From Phycisphaerales bacterium (GTDB lineage: Bacteria > Planctomycetota > Phycisphaerae > WQYP01): a stretch of 64,000 nt of DNA. Position 1 is the stretch's first letter; each line of letters starts with the position of its first letter. A program made the position numbers and the translations under genes. Below are positions 1 through 9,261 of the stretch, piece after piece. The stretch spans positions 21,148-85,147 of the forward strand of contig WQYP01000001.1 in assembly GCA_009781185.1 (NCBI GenBank), given 5' to 3'. The notes under the pieces were generated by a model, which was given only the letters and a program-made list of their open reading frames with translations, was not told where the DNA came from and made no database searches.

Positions 1-1
1 T

Positions 2-238
2 GAAAACAAACGCATCCTCTGGGTCCCCCCCGGCTTCGCCCACGGCTTCCTCGTCCTCTCCGAATCCGCCGACGTCTTCTACAAAACCACCGACTACTAC
101 GCCCCCGAGCACGAACGCACCATCCGCTGGAACGACCCTGAACTCGCCATCCCCTGGCCGCTCCAAGGCCTCACGCCCACCCTCAGCGCCAAAGACCAAC
201 GCGGCCTCAACCTCCGCGACGCTGAAGTCTTCCCTTAA
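2..238 (+). CDS. rfbC: dTDP-4-dehydrorhamnose 3,5-epimerase, C-terminal part (5' end outside window)
   Basis: Open frame from window start: ENKRILWVPPGFAHGFLVLSESADVFYKTTDYYAPEHERTIRWNDPELAIPWPL, typical RfbC C-terminus. Confidence 0.9.
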   Translation, partial: ENKRILWVPPGFAHGFLVLSESADVFYKTTDYYAPEHERTIRWNDPELAIPWPLQGLTPTLSAKDQRGLNLRDAEVFP

Positions 239-463
239 ACATCGCCCGGTAGCGACCCCGCTTTGCGGGGTGGCAGTGGTGGGGGTGCATGCCTTCCCCC
301 GAAAAAACATTTAGCCATTCGCCCACAGGCGAGCGTTTTTCCACGAATTTTACGAATTGAACGAATTTTACGCGTCAATCTCGCCGCATATTTGCTATCC
401 TGAACACCGCCGCAAGACCGATAATCCATTGTTACGCATTCTCCCCCAAAGGTTTTCCCGCTC

Positions 464-2629
464 ATGCTCAATCGTCGCTTGGTCGTCCTTTTCGTGCTCG
501 TTTTCCTGGGCCTTTGCGTCCTGGCGACGCGTCTGCGGACGCTGCAGTTCACACAGGCCGACGCCATGCGGAAAGAGCTGCAGATTTCGCTCATGCAGCG
601 GAGCCCCATTGAGACCGCCCGCGGCGCCATTTTGGACCGAAATAACATCAAAATCGCCTATGACAAACCCTCTTATCACCTCGTCATGGACTACCGCGCC
701 ATGAATTTAGATGACGGCTGGCTGGCCCGAGCAGCATCGGATCGCCTTGAAGCGTCAGGCGAAAAATTCGCAACCCGTGCCCAGCGTAGCCAACGAATCG
801 CCGAGCTCAAGGAAACCATCAAACGTGAAATCGACGCGATTCCCGCCGCCATCGCCCAGCGCTGCGACACCTCGGATCTGGACGATCCGTCGCCCGACGC
901 TCCGCCGCTGGAGAAAGTGCTCGCCCGCTTCCACGCCATCCGCGAAGACATCAACACGCTTCGCGTCAATGTCTGGGATTTCGCACTGCGGCGGGACAGG
1001 GCCAGGGATGAGGATTTCAACCGCATGCTGGAGGCGGAAAAGCTCACCCACATCATCATCCCCCACATCACCGACGATCTGGCCTTTTATTTCATCGCCC
1101 ACGCCCAGGAATACCCCGGCCTGATCGTGCGGGACTCACGTCTACGTGTTTATCCGTACAAGGATGTCGCCTGCCAGGTGATTGGCTCGCTGCGCCGCGT
1201 CAACGCGGCGGAACGGGATCGCCTGCCGTTCCGCTTCCCCAATCTTCGCTCCGAAGGCGACGAGGGCCAGCTCAACGGCTACCGCGACATCGACCTGATC
1301 GGCGACACCGGCGTCGAAGCCAAAAAAGAAGATACCCTCCACGGCCAACGCGGTTGCTGGATCATCGAACGAGGCGGCAACGTCAGCGATGATGCAGCGC
1401 CGGCCGTCGACGAAGATACCGCCAGCTCCCCGGACCGCCGGATCGACCCCAAGTTCGGCCAGGATGTACGCCTGACGCTCGACATTGCCCTGCAGCAGGA
1501 CATCGAAGCCGCCCTTCACGACCCCGCCAAGCGCCTCCTCCGCGGCAAGGACGACAAGGACCATTTCGTCGCCGTCGTGGTCTTGTCAATGGATGGACAA
1601 GTGTTGTCACTTATTTCGACGCCCGGCTACGACCTCAACGACATGGACAACATCCGCAATGATCTGAACCAGGACGAGTATCGCCGTCCGCAGGCGAATC
1701 GCGCCTTGCAAGGCTATCAGCCCGGCTCCACGATCAAACCTCTCATCGCCACCGCGGCCTTGACCGAGCACCTCGTCACGCCCCAGGAAACCATCACCTG
1801 CAACGGCTATCTTTTCCCCAATCGCCCAACCCAGTATCGCTGTTCCATCTACCTGGAATCGCACGCCACGCATGGCCCGCTGCAACTCGCCGACGCCATC
1901 GCTCAATCCTGCAACATCTATTTCTACACGCTCGGCGGGCGGCTGGGCACGGAGCGTCTCGTCTCCTGGCTTTCAGCGTTCGGCCTGGGCCGTGACAGCG
2001 GCCTCGAACTCCACGACCAGGACGGACTCCTCCCCCAACCCCGGCAAAACCCCGACGAGGATCAATATAACGCGATCCTGATGGGCATTGGCCAGGGCCC
2101 CGTGTTCGCCACGCCGCTTCAGATGGCCAGTGCTTACGCCACGCTCTTGCGCGGCGGCCAGTGGATTCAGCCGCACATCTTCGCCGACACCGTCCCGCAG
2201 ACCTCGCAAATGTTTCACATAGCCCCCGAGCATCTTGCCGCCATTCGGGAAGGCATGCGCCGCACCGTCACCGTCGGCACTGCCAAAAAAGTCATGACCC
2301 TGCACATCCCCGTTGCCGGCAAAACCGGCACCGCCGACGTCAAACGCAAGGCCTTCGACGATGAGGGCCATCCCGTTTTCGACCCGCTGAAAAACGCCGA
2401 CGGCACCCCAAAGCTCGGTCCCGACGGCCAGCCGCAATTCGCACGAGCCTTCACCGCCGGCACCGATGCATGGTTCGTCGGCTACGTTCCCGCGGACAAA
2501 CCAAAATTCGTCATCGCCGCCGTCATGGAATTTGGCGGCCACGGCGGCGCCTTCTCCGCTCCCATCGTCAAGGAAACGATTCTACAATTGGAAAAACATC
2601 GCTATCTGCCGCAGATGGACGTGCCCTGA
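464..2629 (+). CDS. mrdA: Penicillin-binding protein 2 (peptidoglycan transpeptidase)
   Basis: 721 aa; N-terminal TM, GYQPGSTIKP (SxxK), SCN, AGKTGTADV (KTG) motifs; followed by rodA. Confidence 0.95.
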   Translation: MLNRRLVVLFVLVFLGLCVLATRLRTLQFTQADAMRKELQISLMQRSPIETARGAILDRNNIKIAYDKPSYHLVMDYRAMNLDDGWLARAASDRLEASGEKFATRAQRSQRIAELKETIKREIDAIPAAIAQRCDTSDLDDPSPDAPPLEKVLARFHAIREDINTLRVNVWDFALRRDRARDEDFNRMLEAEKLTHIIIPHITDDLAFYFIAHAQEYPGLIVRDSRLRVYPYKDVACQVIGSLRRVNAAERDRLPFRFPNLRSEGDEGQLNGYRDIDLIGDTGVEAKKEDTLHGQRGCWIIERGGNVSDDAAPAVDEDTASSPDRRIDPKFGQDVRLTLDIALQQDIEAALHDPAKRLLRGKDDKDHFVAVVVLSMDGQVLSLISTPGYDLNDMDNIRNDLNQDEYRRPQANRALQGYQPGSTIKPLIATAALTEHLVTPQETITCNGYLFPNRPTQYRCSIYLESHATHGPLQLADAIAQSCNIYFYTLGGRLGTERLVSWLSAFGLGRDSGLELHDQDGLLPQPRQNPDEDQYNAILMGIGQGPVFATPLQMASAYATLLRGGQWIQPHIFADTVPQTSQMFHIAPEHLAAIREGMRRTVTVGTAKKVMTLHIPVAGKTGTADVKRKAFDDEGHPVFDPLKNADGTPKLGPDGQPQFARAFTAGTDAWFVGYVPADKPKFVIAAVMEFGGHGGAFSAPIVKETILQLEKHRYLPQMDVP

Positions 2630-2632
2630 CGC

Positions 2633-3751
2633 ATGCTTAAAAAGTTCCGCGACATTCTCTTAAAGCTCCTCACGACCCGCGTCGCATGGCCGATCGTGCT
2701 GACGGTCGGCCTCCTCTGCACGGTCTCGATCATGACCTTGGAGCTTATTTCCCCGATACGTGCGGAGCGACAGCAGATTCACGTAGCCGTCGGAGCCGCG
2801 GTCATTCTGCTGGTCCTCACAATATCCTTCCAAAACTTCGGCCGCATCGCTTTCGTCCTTTACGCCCTCTCGTTGGTCCTGCTCGTAGGCGTCCTGGGCA
2901 CAGCCCCGATCAACCATGCCAGACGCTGGTTCCAACTCACCGCATCGTTTTCCATCCAACCGTCCGAAATCGCCAAGATCGCCTACGTCCTGATGCTGGC
3001 CCGGCATCTCCGCTACAAACGGCAACTGGATTCCATCAAAGACCTGCTGACCCCTTTCCTGCTGACCCTCATCCCCTTCGCCCTGATCCTGGCCGAGCCC
3101 GACCTCGGCACAGCACTCCTGTTTCCTCTCACGCTCTACGCCATGTTAATCGCCGCCGGCGCACGCCTGCGTCACCTGCTCGCCATTGCCTTAATCGTCA
3201 TCCTCGCAGCACCGGGTGCCTTCCCCTTCCTCAAACCCTATCAGCAGCAGCGTGTCATCGACTTCGGCCGATCACTGGCAGGCACAGGCAAACCGCATCC
3301 GCAGCAGGCGCAATCTCGCATGGCGGTCGCCGCCGGCGGAATCTGGGGCCTGGGTGCCGAAGGCGCCAAGTACGTCCGCCCCCGCCAATTACCCGAGGCT
3401 TACACCGACTTCATCTTCGCCGTCGTCGGCGTGCAGTGGGGCTTCGCAGGCTGCCTGCTCATCGTCGGTCTCTACCTCGCCTTCTTCGCAGCCTCCGTCG
3501 AAATCGCAGGCTCCACCAAAGACCCCTTCGGCCGCCTCATGGTCGTCGGACTCGCCTCCATGATGCTCTTCCAGGCAATGATCAACATGGGCATGACAAT
3601 GGGAATCGGCCCCGTCACCGGCGTGGCACTCCCCTTCGTTTCCTACGGCGGCTCCTCGCTCCTCGCCAGCATGTTAACCGCAGGTCTGCTGCTAAACGTC
3701 TCCGTCCGCCGCCAAACCCATTCCGCCATCATGCAATACGCCCCGGCGTGA
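2633..3751 (+). CDS. mrdB: Rod shape-determining protein RodA (SEDS family)
   Basis: 372 aa polytopic; FSIQPSEIAKIAYVLMLARHL, TGVALPFVSYGGSSLLA; adjacent to mrdA. Confidence 0.95.
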   Translation: MLKKFRDILLKLLTTRVAWPIVLTVGLLCTVSIMTLELISPIRAERQQIHVAVGAAVILLVLTISFQNFGRIAFVLYALSLVLLVGVLGTAPINHARRWFQLTASFSIQPSEIAKIAYVLMLARHLRYKRQLDSIKDLLTPFLLTLIPFALILAEPDLGTALLFPLTLYAMLIAAGARLRHLLAIALIVILAAPGAFPFLKPYQQQRVIDFGRSLAGTGKPHPQQAQSRMAVAAGGIWGLGAEGAKYVRPRQLPEAYTDFIFAVVGVQWGFAGCLLIVGLYLAFFAASVEIAGSTKDPFGRLMVVGLASMMLFQAMINMGMTMGIGPVTGVALPFVSYGGSSLLASMLTAGLLLNVSVRRQTHSAIMQYAPA

Positions 3752-3847
3752 ATGTAGGGCGATTCGACCATATTGCCCCGGCTTTAGCCGGGATTGGCTC
3801 TGATGAACCACTGGTTGATCGAAGGCCAATCCCGGCTAGAGCCGGGG

Positions 3848-4375
3848 CTATATGGATAGCATCTTCCGCAGTGCCGCACGTGCCCGATGCAGCCGCGACT
3901 CGACGGTCCCGCGTGGCAATGCAAGCACGCTTGCAATCTCGTCATAGCTCAGCCCGTCGAGTTCACGGAGGATCAGAATCGCCCGAAAATCCCCCGGCAG
4001 CCGAGCCAGCGCCGCTTGCAAATCCAGTCTCGCCTCAATCGCATCCGTATGAGAAGGCGTCAGCCGCGATGCATCATCGGAAAGCGCAAGCGAGGTCATC
4101 CCCCGCCTCCGGCGAAACAACGCCGCCTGCCGAAAAAGAATCGCATAAAGCCATGTCTTCACGGAAGATCGCCCCTCAAAAGTCCCCACCCCCCGAAACG
4201 CCGCCAGAAAAGTCTCCTGCAAAAGATCCTCCGCATCCTGCGACCGCGGCACAAGAGTCTCCGCAAGCCGCAGCATTGCCGCCGCATGACGATCAATAAG
4301 CAAATGAAACGCCTCTCCCGCCGAGCGAGCGCCCGACTTAGCCGAGAGAATCAGTTCGTCATCAGGTATCTGCAC
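3848..4375 (-). CDS. RNA polymerase sigma factor, ECF sigma-70 family
   Basis: 175 aa; DAEDLLQETFLAAFRGVGTFEGRSSVKTWLYAIL (region 2) and GLSYDEIASVLALPRGTVESRLHRARAALRKML (region 4). Confidence 0.93.
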   Translation of the reverse strand: MQIPDDELILSAKSGARSAGEAFHLLIDRHAAAMLRLAETLVPRSQDAEDLLQETFLAAFRGVGTFEGRSSVKTWLYAILFRQAALFRRRRGMTSLALSDDASRLTPSHTDAIEARLDLQAALARLPGDFRAILILRELDGLSYDEIASVLALPRGTVESRLHRARAALRKMLSI

Positions 4376-4387
4376 AGGAGTCCGTGG

Positions 4388-5689
4388 TTAGTAGTTCTTC
4401 AGCTTATCGATGCACTGCCGAGCGATCTTCGCAGTTTGAGCGTCTTGATGCTTCGTCGCCTGTTCCAGCGCGGCCATAATCTCAGGTTCCTTGCGGCCGT
4501 GAATCGCGATCTCCGCAATCGCACGGTAACGCACCGCAGATTCCGTATCGCTCACCAGCTTCGCCAGCAGCGGCGCAGACTTAGGATCCGCACTGGCCCC
4601 CAAAATCGCGGTAGCTTCGACGCGGCCAAACGGATCAGACTGCGACACCATCGCCTCAAAAAGTTTCGGATCGACCTTCTCCCCGTTGATACCGAGCCCG
4701 CGAGCCGCCCATGCCATCAGCTTCGGATCCTTTGTAGTCGCAGCAACCTTTTGAATCGCCGCAGTCAGCCTCGCATCCTTAAGCTTCGGCCCATGATAGC
4801 ACGCCACACGCGCACCAGGCCCGCCCTGCTCCACGATCTGAATCAACGGCTCAATCGTACGCGGATCTTTCAAATCCACCAGCGTACTAACCAGCCACAT
4901 CTGCCCCGCACCCGACAACGACGCATTCCCAACCAGCGAAAGCATAGGCAAAACAGCAGGCTCCCCAATCTGCACCGCACGATCGTGCGCATTCTTCCCC
5001 GCAACCGCATCGCCCAGCAAACCGGCCGTGATCTGCTCCAGCAACGCTTTCTTCCCAGCCGCATCCAACTTCCCAAACTCCACCGGCGGCGCTTCGCCAA
5101 GGTTCATCGACACCGTCGCACTGGCCACAACAATCGGCTTTCTCTCCAACTCCTCGCCACTCTCCGACGTAAGCACCACAAACGCTTTCACTCGTACCGC
5201 CCCCGCCGCAAGTAAATCCTTCATCTTTCCCAACGGCTCGGGCGCCGAAGCAGCAGCCTTTTTAGCGCCAGCAATCGCTGACGCCGTCGGCAACCCATCG
5301 CGAATCTCAATCTCCGGAGCATAGCGGTAAGCAGCCAACAACCCCGCATCGAACTGAATCTCCATCGTCTCTTGAGCCGCCACAATTTGCGGTGTCGCCA
5401 CATGCGCCGCCGTGTAGTAAATATGATCCTTCCCCTGCGCCACCAGCAGCCAGACGCGAACATTCTGCTTGGACAGTTCCGTACTTGCCAGATTTTTCAA
5501 TTCCGCCCGCACCAGAATCGGCGCCGCAATCGCCGGCGTCCCAACAGCCGAAATCCTCGCCTGCAAATTGCCGCTGACTTCCCCCCACCCCCCTCCTGCA
5601 CTTTGAACCGGCGGCGGAGCATCCGCCAGCAGCGAGCCTGCGCACACCAAACACCACACGCCGACAACCCGGCGAACCAAAGCGTTCAT
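4388..5689 (-). CDS. Secreted HEAT-repeat domain protein
   Basis: Likely start MNALVRRVVGVWCLVCAGSLLADA (signal peptide); C-terminal HEAT-like repeats; the longer ORF start at 6025 covers repeat-derived sequence. Confidence 0.7.
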   Translation of the reverse strand: MNALVRRVVGVWCLVCAGSLLADAPPPVQSAGGGWGEVSGNLQARISAVGTPAIAAPILVRAELKNLASTELSKQNVRVWLLVAQGKDHIYYTAAHVATPQIVAAQETMEIQFDAGLLAAYRYAPEIEIRDGLPTASAIAGAKKAAASAPEPLGKMKDLLAAGAVRVKAFVVLTSESGEELERKPIVVASATVSMNLGEAPPVEFGKLDAAGKKALLEQITAGLLGDAVAGKNAHDRAVQIGEPAVLPMLSLVGNASLSGAGQMWLVSTLVDLKDPRTIEPLIQIVEQGGPGARVACYHGPKLKDARLTAAIQKVAATTKDPKLMAWAARGLGINGEKVDPKLFEAMVSQSDPFGRVEATAILGASADPKSAPLLAKLVSDTESAVRYRAIAEIAIHGRKEPEIMAALEQATKHQDAQTAKIARQCIDKLKNY

Positions 5690-5890
5690 AAAACCTCCCA
5701 ACACCGCCGCATCATAACAGATGTCTATTGAGTCGGCAGGCTGGTAGCGACCCCGCTTTGCGGGGTGTCGGTATGGTGGTAATAGCGTGGGTGCATGCCC
5801 GCAAAAGTTTAGCCGTTGATCGAAGATCAACGCTCGCTCGCCTTGGATGCGATAGGGGTGGGAGGTGGTCTGTAAACCGATGATCCGCGC

Positions 5891-6010
5891 AGGGCAACCG
5901 CATTTGACGTTCAGAGCCGCGACCATCAGGGAGCGACCGTGCGGCAATGCGTGAATCACGCGGGTCGCTCCCTTACGGTCGCGGCTCTGATGGTCAAATG
6001 CGTTTGCCCT
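5891..6010. repeat. Large imperfect inverted repeat, MITE-like
   Basis: Left arm agggcaaccgcatttgacgttcagagccgcgaccatcagggagcgacc (5891-) vs right arm rc agggcaaacgcatttgaccatcagagccgcgaccgtaagggagcgacc (5962-6010). Confidence 0.8.
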
Positions 6011-6086
6011 GATGATCCGCGGCAAATCGGAACTATGTGGGATAAGACCCCGTGGTATACTTGAGGCATGATGAAGGAGGTGAAGC

Positions 6087-8384
6087 GTGGGAGTATTTCG
6101 GATGGTCCGGGTAATGGCCCTGGTGCTGGTGCTGTGCCTCGCGGCACGGGGTCAGGGGGAAGGGGGAGTGAAGGAAGAAAAGCAAACGAATGCCACGCGG
6201 CCGGGCGAAGTTCCAATTGCGGAGATCATTTCGCTCATCGAACAACTTGGCGATGAGCAATATTCGCGTCGAGAAGAGGCGCAGCAGAAATTGTCGGAAA
6301 TGGCGGATGCGAGAGTTTTGAACGCATTGCGTGAGGCGGCCGCGGGTGCGGATCCGGAAATCGCGGCTCGAGCGAAAAAGTTGATGGCGGAATTGCAAAG
6401 CTTTTCGCATGTGGTGGTCGATGCGCAGGGTCGGCCAATCGCGGGCGCTACCGTCAGATTGCTTTATCCGAAGGGGCAAAAACCTGTTACGCTCAAGAGC
6501 AACGGATTCGGAGGCGTGACGCTGCCGACGGAGGAAGTAACAAAAGCGGTTAGGCCACACTTTGGAGACGTGACGCGGCCGGAGGAGGCGGTTGTGCCGA
6601 CGGAGTTACGCGTGTCGCATCCTCGATTTGGCGAGGCTGTTGGAGGCTTTCCTCTTCCCTTGTCTGTCGATGAAAATGGGAGAGTGGAGCAGGCGGTGCC
6701 GTTGAAAATTCGCGTGCCGTTGGTGGAGAAGGGGACGGAAGCGTATGGGCGTTCGCTTCGTGGTGTGGTGACTGGGCCGGATGGCAGGCCGATGGAAGGG
6801 GCTCGGGTTACGTGCTACACGGTTCGGACGCCGGGCGAGGGATTGATCCAATCACATGATTCGATTCATGACGTTCTGACGGGCGCACAGGGCCGGTTCA
6901 GCATTTATGTGTCGGACGCCAATCCGCGGAACGAGCGAGGGAAGTTGATACCTGAGCGATCGCAGTTTCAGGTTGTCGTTAACGGAGCTGGGGAGGGGGC
7001 GAACGCGGATCTGTTTCCTTATGCGGCATCGTTTCCGAATGCGGAGGAGGCGAAGATTCGTCTGCCGCGGCCGGAGCTTTCGCATCAGTTTGCGTATGAA
7101 GCCCCCCCCCCCGGCGGCGGACGGCTGGGCAAGGATGATTTGCCGAATCTGTGGATCGCTTACACGCAGCCGGATGGAACACGTGTCAGTTTGCCGAAAA
7201 AGTACCGTGAAGGCGGGAAATTGTTGCCGGGGACATACACGGCGGAATGGGCGGACATGCGTGGAAAACGGATCGTTTACCAGCCTGTTGAGGTGAAAGC
7301 GGATAGCCCGGAGGTACTGCTGTTTCGGCTGCCTTCGCCGGTGCATTATCGTGGGCATGTCGTGGACGGTCGGGACGGCAAGCCGCTGGGCGGGGTGTTC
7401 GTGATGGGAAAAACCGGCACGATGAAAGATAACCCGGCGCTGCTCACCGACGATCAGTGGACGGAGCTTGAGGCTCTGCCTGCCAAGCCTGCGATGGATG
7501 ACGATCGGCTCAAGGCGCTCAGTCGCATCTACGCATTTGAAACCATTGTTCGCACCGATGAGAACGGGGAGTTTGATGTCGAGCAGCCGATCGATCACAA
7601 ATATTACGATGTGGCGGCGATCGCGCGTGGGCGGCTGGCGTATGCGATAAAGGTTTATAAGTATGCAGGAGGTGAGAAGCCGGAGGTGGCGATGGGCGAT
7701 ATGCCGTTGTTTCCGGCGGCGCGTGTCACATTGAAAATAATGCCTGCCCCAGGCTCGCGACACATGTCGGTCATGCCGGAATGGATTCTCGCCGCCGACC
7801 ATCAGCCGGAATGGTTCGAGCATTTCAAGAGGGTGATGGGCAACCGCCCATACGGCTCCGAAGCGTTTATCCCTTACGGCCAGTGGCTGAAACCCAACAA
7901 GGCGGAAATGGAACCGATCCTTGTGCCGGCGGATGTGAAGCTGACGCTGAAGTTTGGAGTGCCGTACGAGGAGGGGTTGGTGCCGACGGTCTACGAGAAG
8001 CCGATCCAACTGGCTGCGGGGAAGGTGCTGGATATCGGTGAAGTGGCGTTCAAGCCGGCGATGGTGGTCAAGGTCAAAGTGGTGAACGAAGCGGGCAAAG
8101 GCGTCGAAGGGGTCGCGGTGCGGGAAAAATATGAAGATGAAAACATATGGAGCGTGGTGCACAACGCGGATCAGGAAGGATTTGTGCGGTTTTTTGTGCG
8201 GCCGAATTCGAGCGTAGAGTTTGCGCCGGATACGATGGCGGCGACGAAAGAAGAGTATGCGAATCGGCCGCGTGTGGCGTTTAAGGTGGGAGCGACGGCG
8301 CCGGCGGAGGCGCTGGTGATAACGCTCACGCCGCAACAGATTCAGACTTTGACGAAAACGGCGGGCAAGCCCGGCAACAAATAG
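6087..8384 (+). CDS. Secreted protein with HEAT-like N-terminus and carboxypeptidase regulatory-like domains
   Basis: 765 aa; signal peptide MVRVMALVLVLCLAARG; VVDAQGRPIAGATVRLLYP and VTGPDGRPMEGARVTCY repeats. Confidence 0.7.
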   Translation: MGVFRMVRVMALVLVLCLAARGQGEGGVKEEKQTNATRPGEVPIAEIISLIEQLGDEQYSRREEAQQKLSEMADARVLNALREAAAGADPEIAARAKKLMAELQSFSHVVVDAQGRPIAGATVRLLYPKGQKPVTLKSNGFGGVTLPTEEVTKAVRPHFGDVTRPEEAVVPTELRVSHPRFGEAVGGFPLPLSVDENGRVEQAVPLKIRVPLVEKGTEAYGRSLRGVVTGPDGRPMEGARVTCYTVRTPGEGLIQSHDSIHDVLTGAQGRFSIYVSDANPRNERGKLIPERSQFQVVVNGAGEGANADLFPYAASFPNAEEAKIRLPRPELSHQFAYEAPPPGGGRLGKDDLPNLWIAYTQPDGTRVSLPKKYREGGKLLPGTYTAEWADMRGKRIVYQPVEVKADSPEVLLFRLPSPVHYRGHVVDGRDGKPLGGVFVMGKTGTMKDNPALLTDDQWTELEALPAKPAMDDDRLKALSRIYAFETIVRTDENGEFDVEQPIDHKYYDVAAIARGRLAYAIKVYKYAGGEKPEVAMGDMPLFPAARVTLKIMPAPGSRHMSVMPEWILAADHQPEWFEHFKRVMGNRPYGSEAFIPYGQWLKPNKAEMEPILVPADVKLTLKFGVPYEEGLVPTVYEKPIQLAAGKVLDIGEVAFKPAMVVKVKVVNEAGKGVEGVAVREKYEDENIWSVVHNADQEGFVRFFVRPNSSVEFAPDTMAATKEEYANRPRVAFKVGATAPAEALVITLTPQQIQTLTKTAGKPGNK

Positions 8385-8405
8385 GTCAGAAGAATGCTGC
8401 GCCCG

Positions 8406-9203
8406 TCAGCCCCCGGCTCTACCGGGGGTTTGTTCCGCGGCTGTGAACTCCGGTTTCTCCGAGCAAATCTCCGGCAGGGCCGGGGGCTGACGATCACCGA
8501 GCAAGCGATCGGCGAGTTTGGCTTGTAAGGTCCAGCGGGTGATGAAGATGGCGAGAGCGATGCCGGCGAGGACGTCGGAGACGAAATGGGCGTGGTGCAG
8601 GATACGCTGGACAGCGGTAATGGCGGCGAGGGTGATGAACAGGATGCGGGCGCGGGGGTAGAACCATGCGAGTCCGACGGAGAGGGCGAAGGCACCGGTG
8701 GTGTGTGCGGAGGGGAATGAGCCCCAGGCGGAGCCTTTCGTCGTAAAACCCATTTGAGGGCCGCCCCATTGCCAGGAGCCATCGTGGAAGACGGCGGGTC
8801 GTGAGCGACCGCAGAAGTCTTTGAGCAGGTAGGTGATCAGGACGGTGGCGAGGCAGCCGATGGCGATGGCCAGAGCGCGGCGGCGGCCTTCGCGGTCGAG
8901 CAGAGCGACGGCGAGGATGACCAAAACCGAGCAGACCCACTGGCCCCACTGCTCGAGCATGGCAAGTTCGCGGAGAGTATCGCTGTGGAGGCGCCAGGCG
9001 CCGTCTTGAGCGATGGGATTGGCTCGGATCGCCCAGGCGGCGACAGGCTGGTCGAGCCAGAGAAGGGCGATGATGAGGAAGAAGCCAGAAGCCAGAAGCC
9101 AGAAGCCAGAAGTTTTGAATCCGAGTCCGTACCCACCCCGTGGAAGGGGTGGGCTTTCCCCCCTTCTGGCTTCTGGCTTCTGGCTTCTGGCTTCTGATGA
9201 CAT
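8406..9203 (-). CDS. PAP2 superfamily phosphatase
   Basis: 265 aa; KDFCGRSRPAVF...FPSAHTTGAFALSV...HHAHFVSDVLAGIALA match PAP2 motifs; N-terminal ~40 codons are heptanucleotide-repeat derived. Confidence 0.88.
   Translation of the reverse strand: MSSEARSQKPEARRGESPPLPRGGYGLGFKTSGFWLLASGFFLIIALLWLDQPVAAWAIRANPIAQDGAWRLHSDTLRELAMLEQWGQWVCSVLVILAVALLDREGRRRALAIAIGCLATVLITYLLKDFCGRSRPAVFHDGSWQWGGPQMGFTTKGSAWGSFPSAHTTGAFALSVGLAWFYPRARILFITLAAITAVQRILHHAHFVSDVLAGIALAIFITRWTLQAKLADRLLGDRQPPALPEICSEKPEFTAAEQTPGRAGG
9081..9196. repeat. Inverted pair of (GAAGCCA)n / (CTTCTGG)n heptanucleotide tracts
   Basis: gaagcca x4 + gaag at 9081-9112; cttctgg x4 + cttctg at 9163-9196. Confidence 0.9.
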
Positions 9204-9261
9204 ATAGTACGATGCTCCGGATTTAAGTTTTTATTTTAGCCATGAGAGCGGGACAACACGA

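Noticed and set aside
2686-4299. 537-aa plus-strand ORF and similar ORF 3887-5215
   Set aside because: Alternate-frame ORFs over rodA and minus-strand sigma/HEAT genes; Arg/Pro/His-rich composition typical of shadow frames.
6852-8336. 494-aa minus-strand ORF
   Set aside because: His/Arg-rich antisense shadow of the carboxypeptidase-regulatory-like gene.
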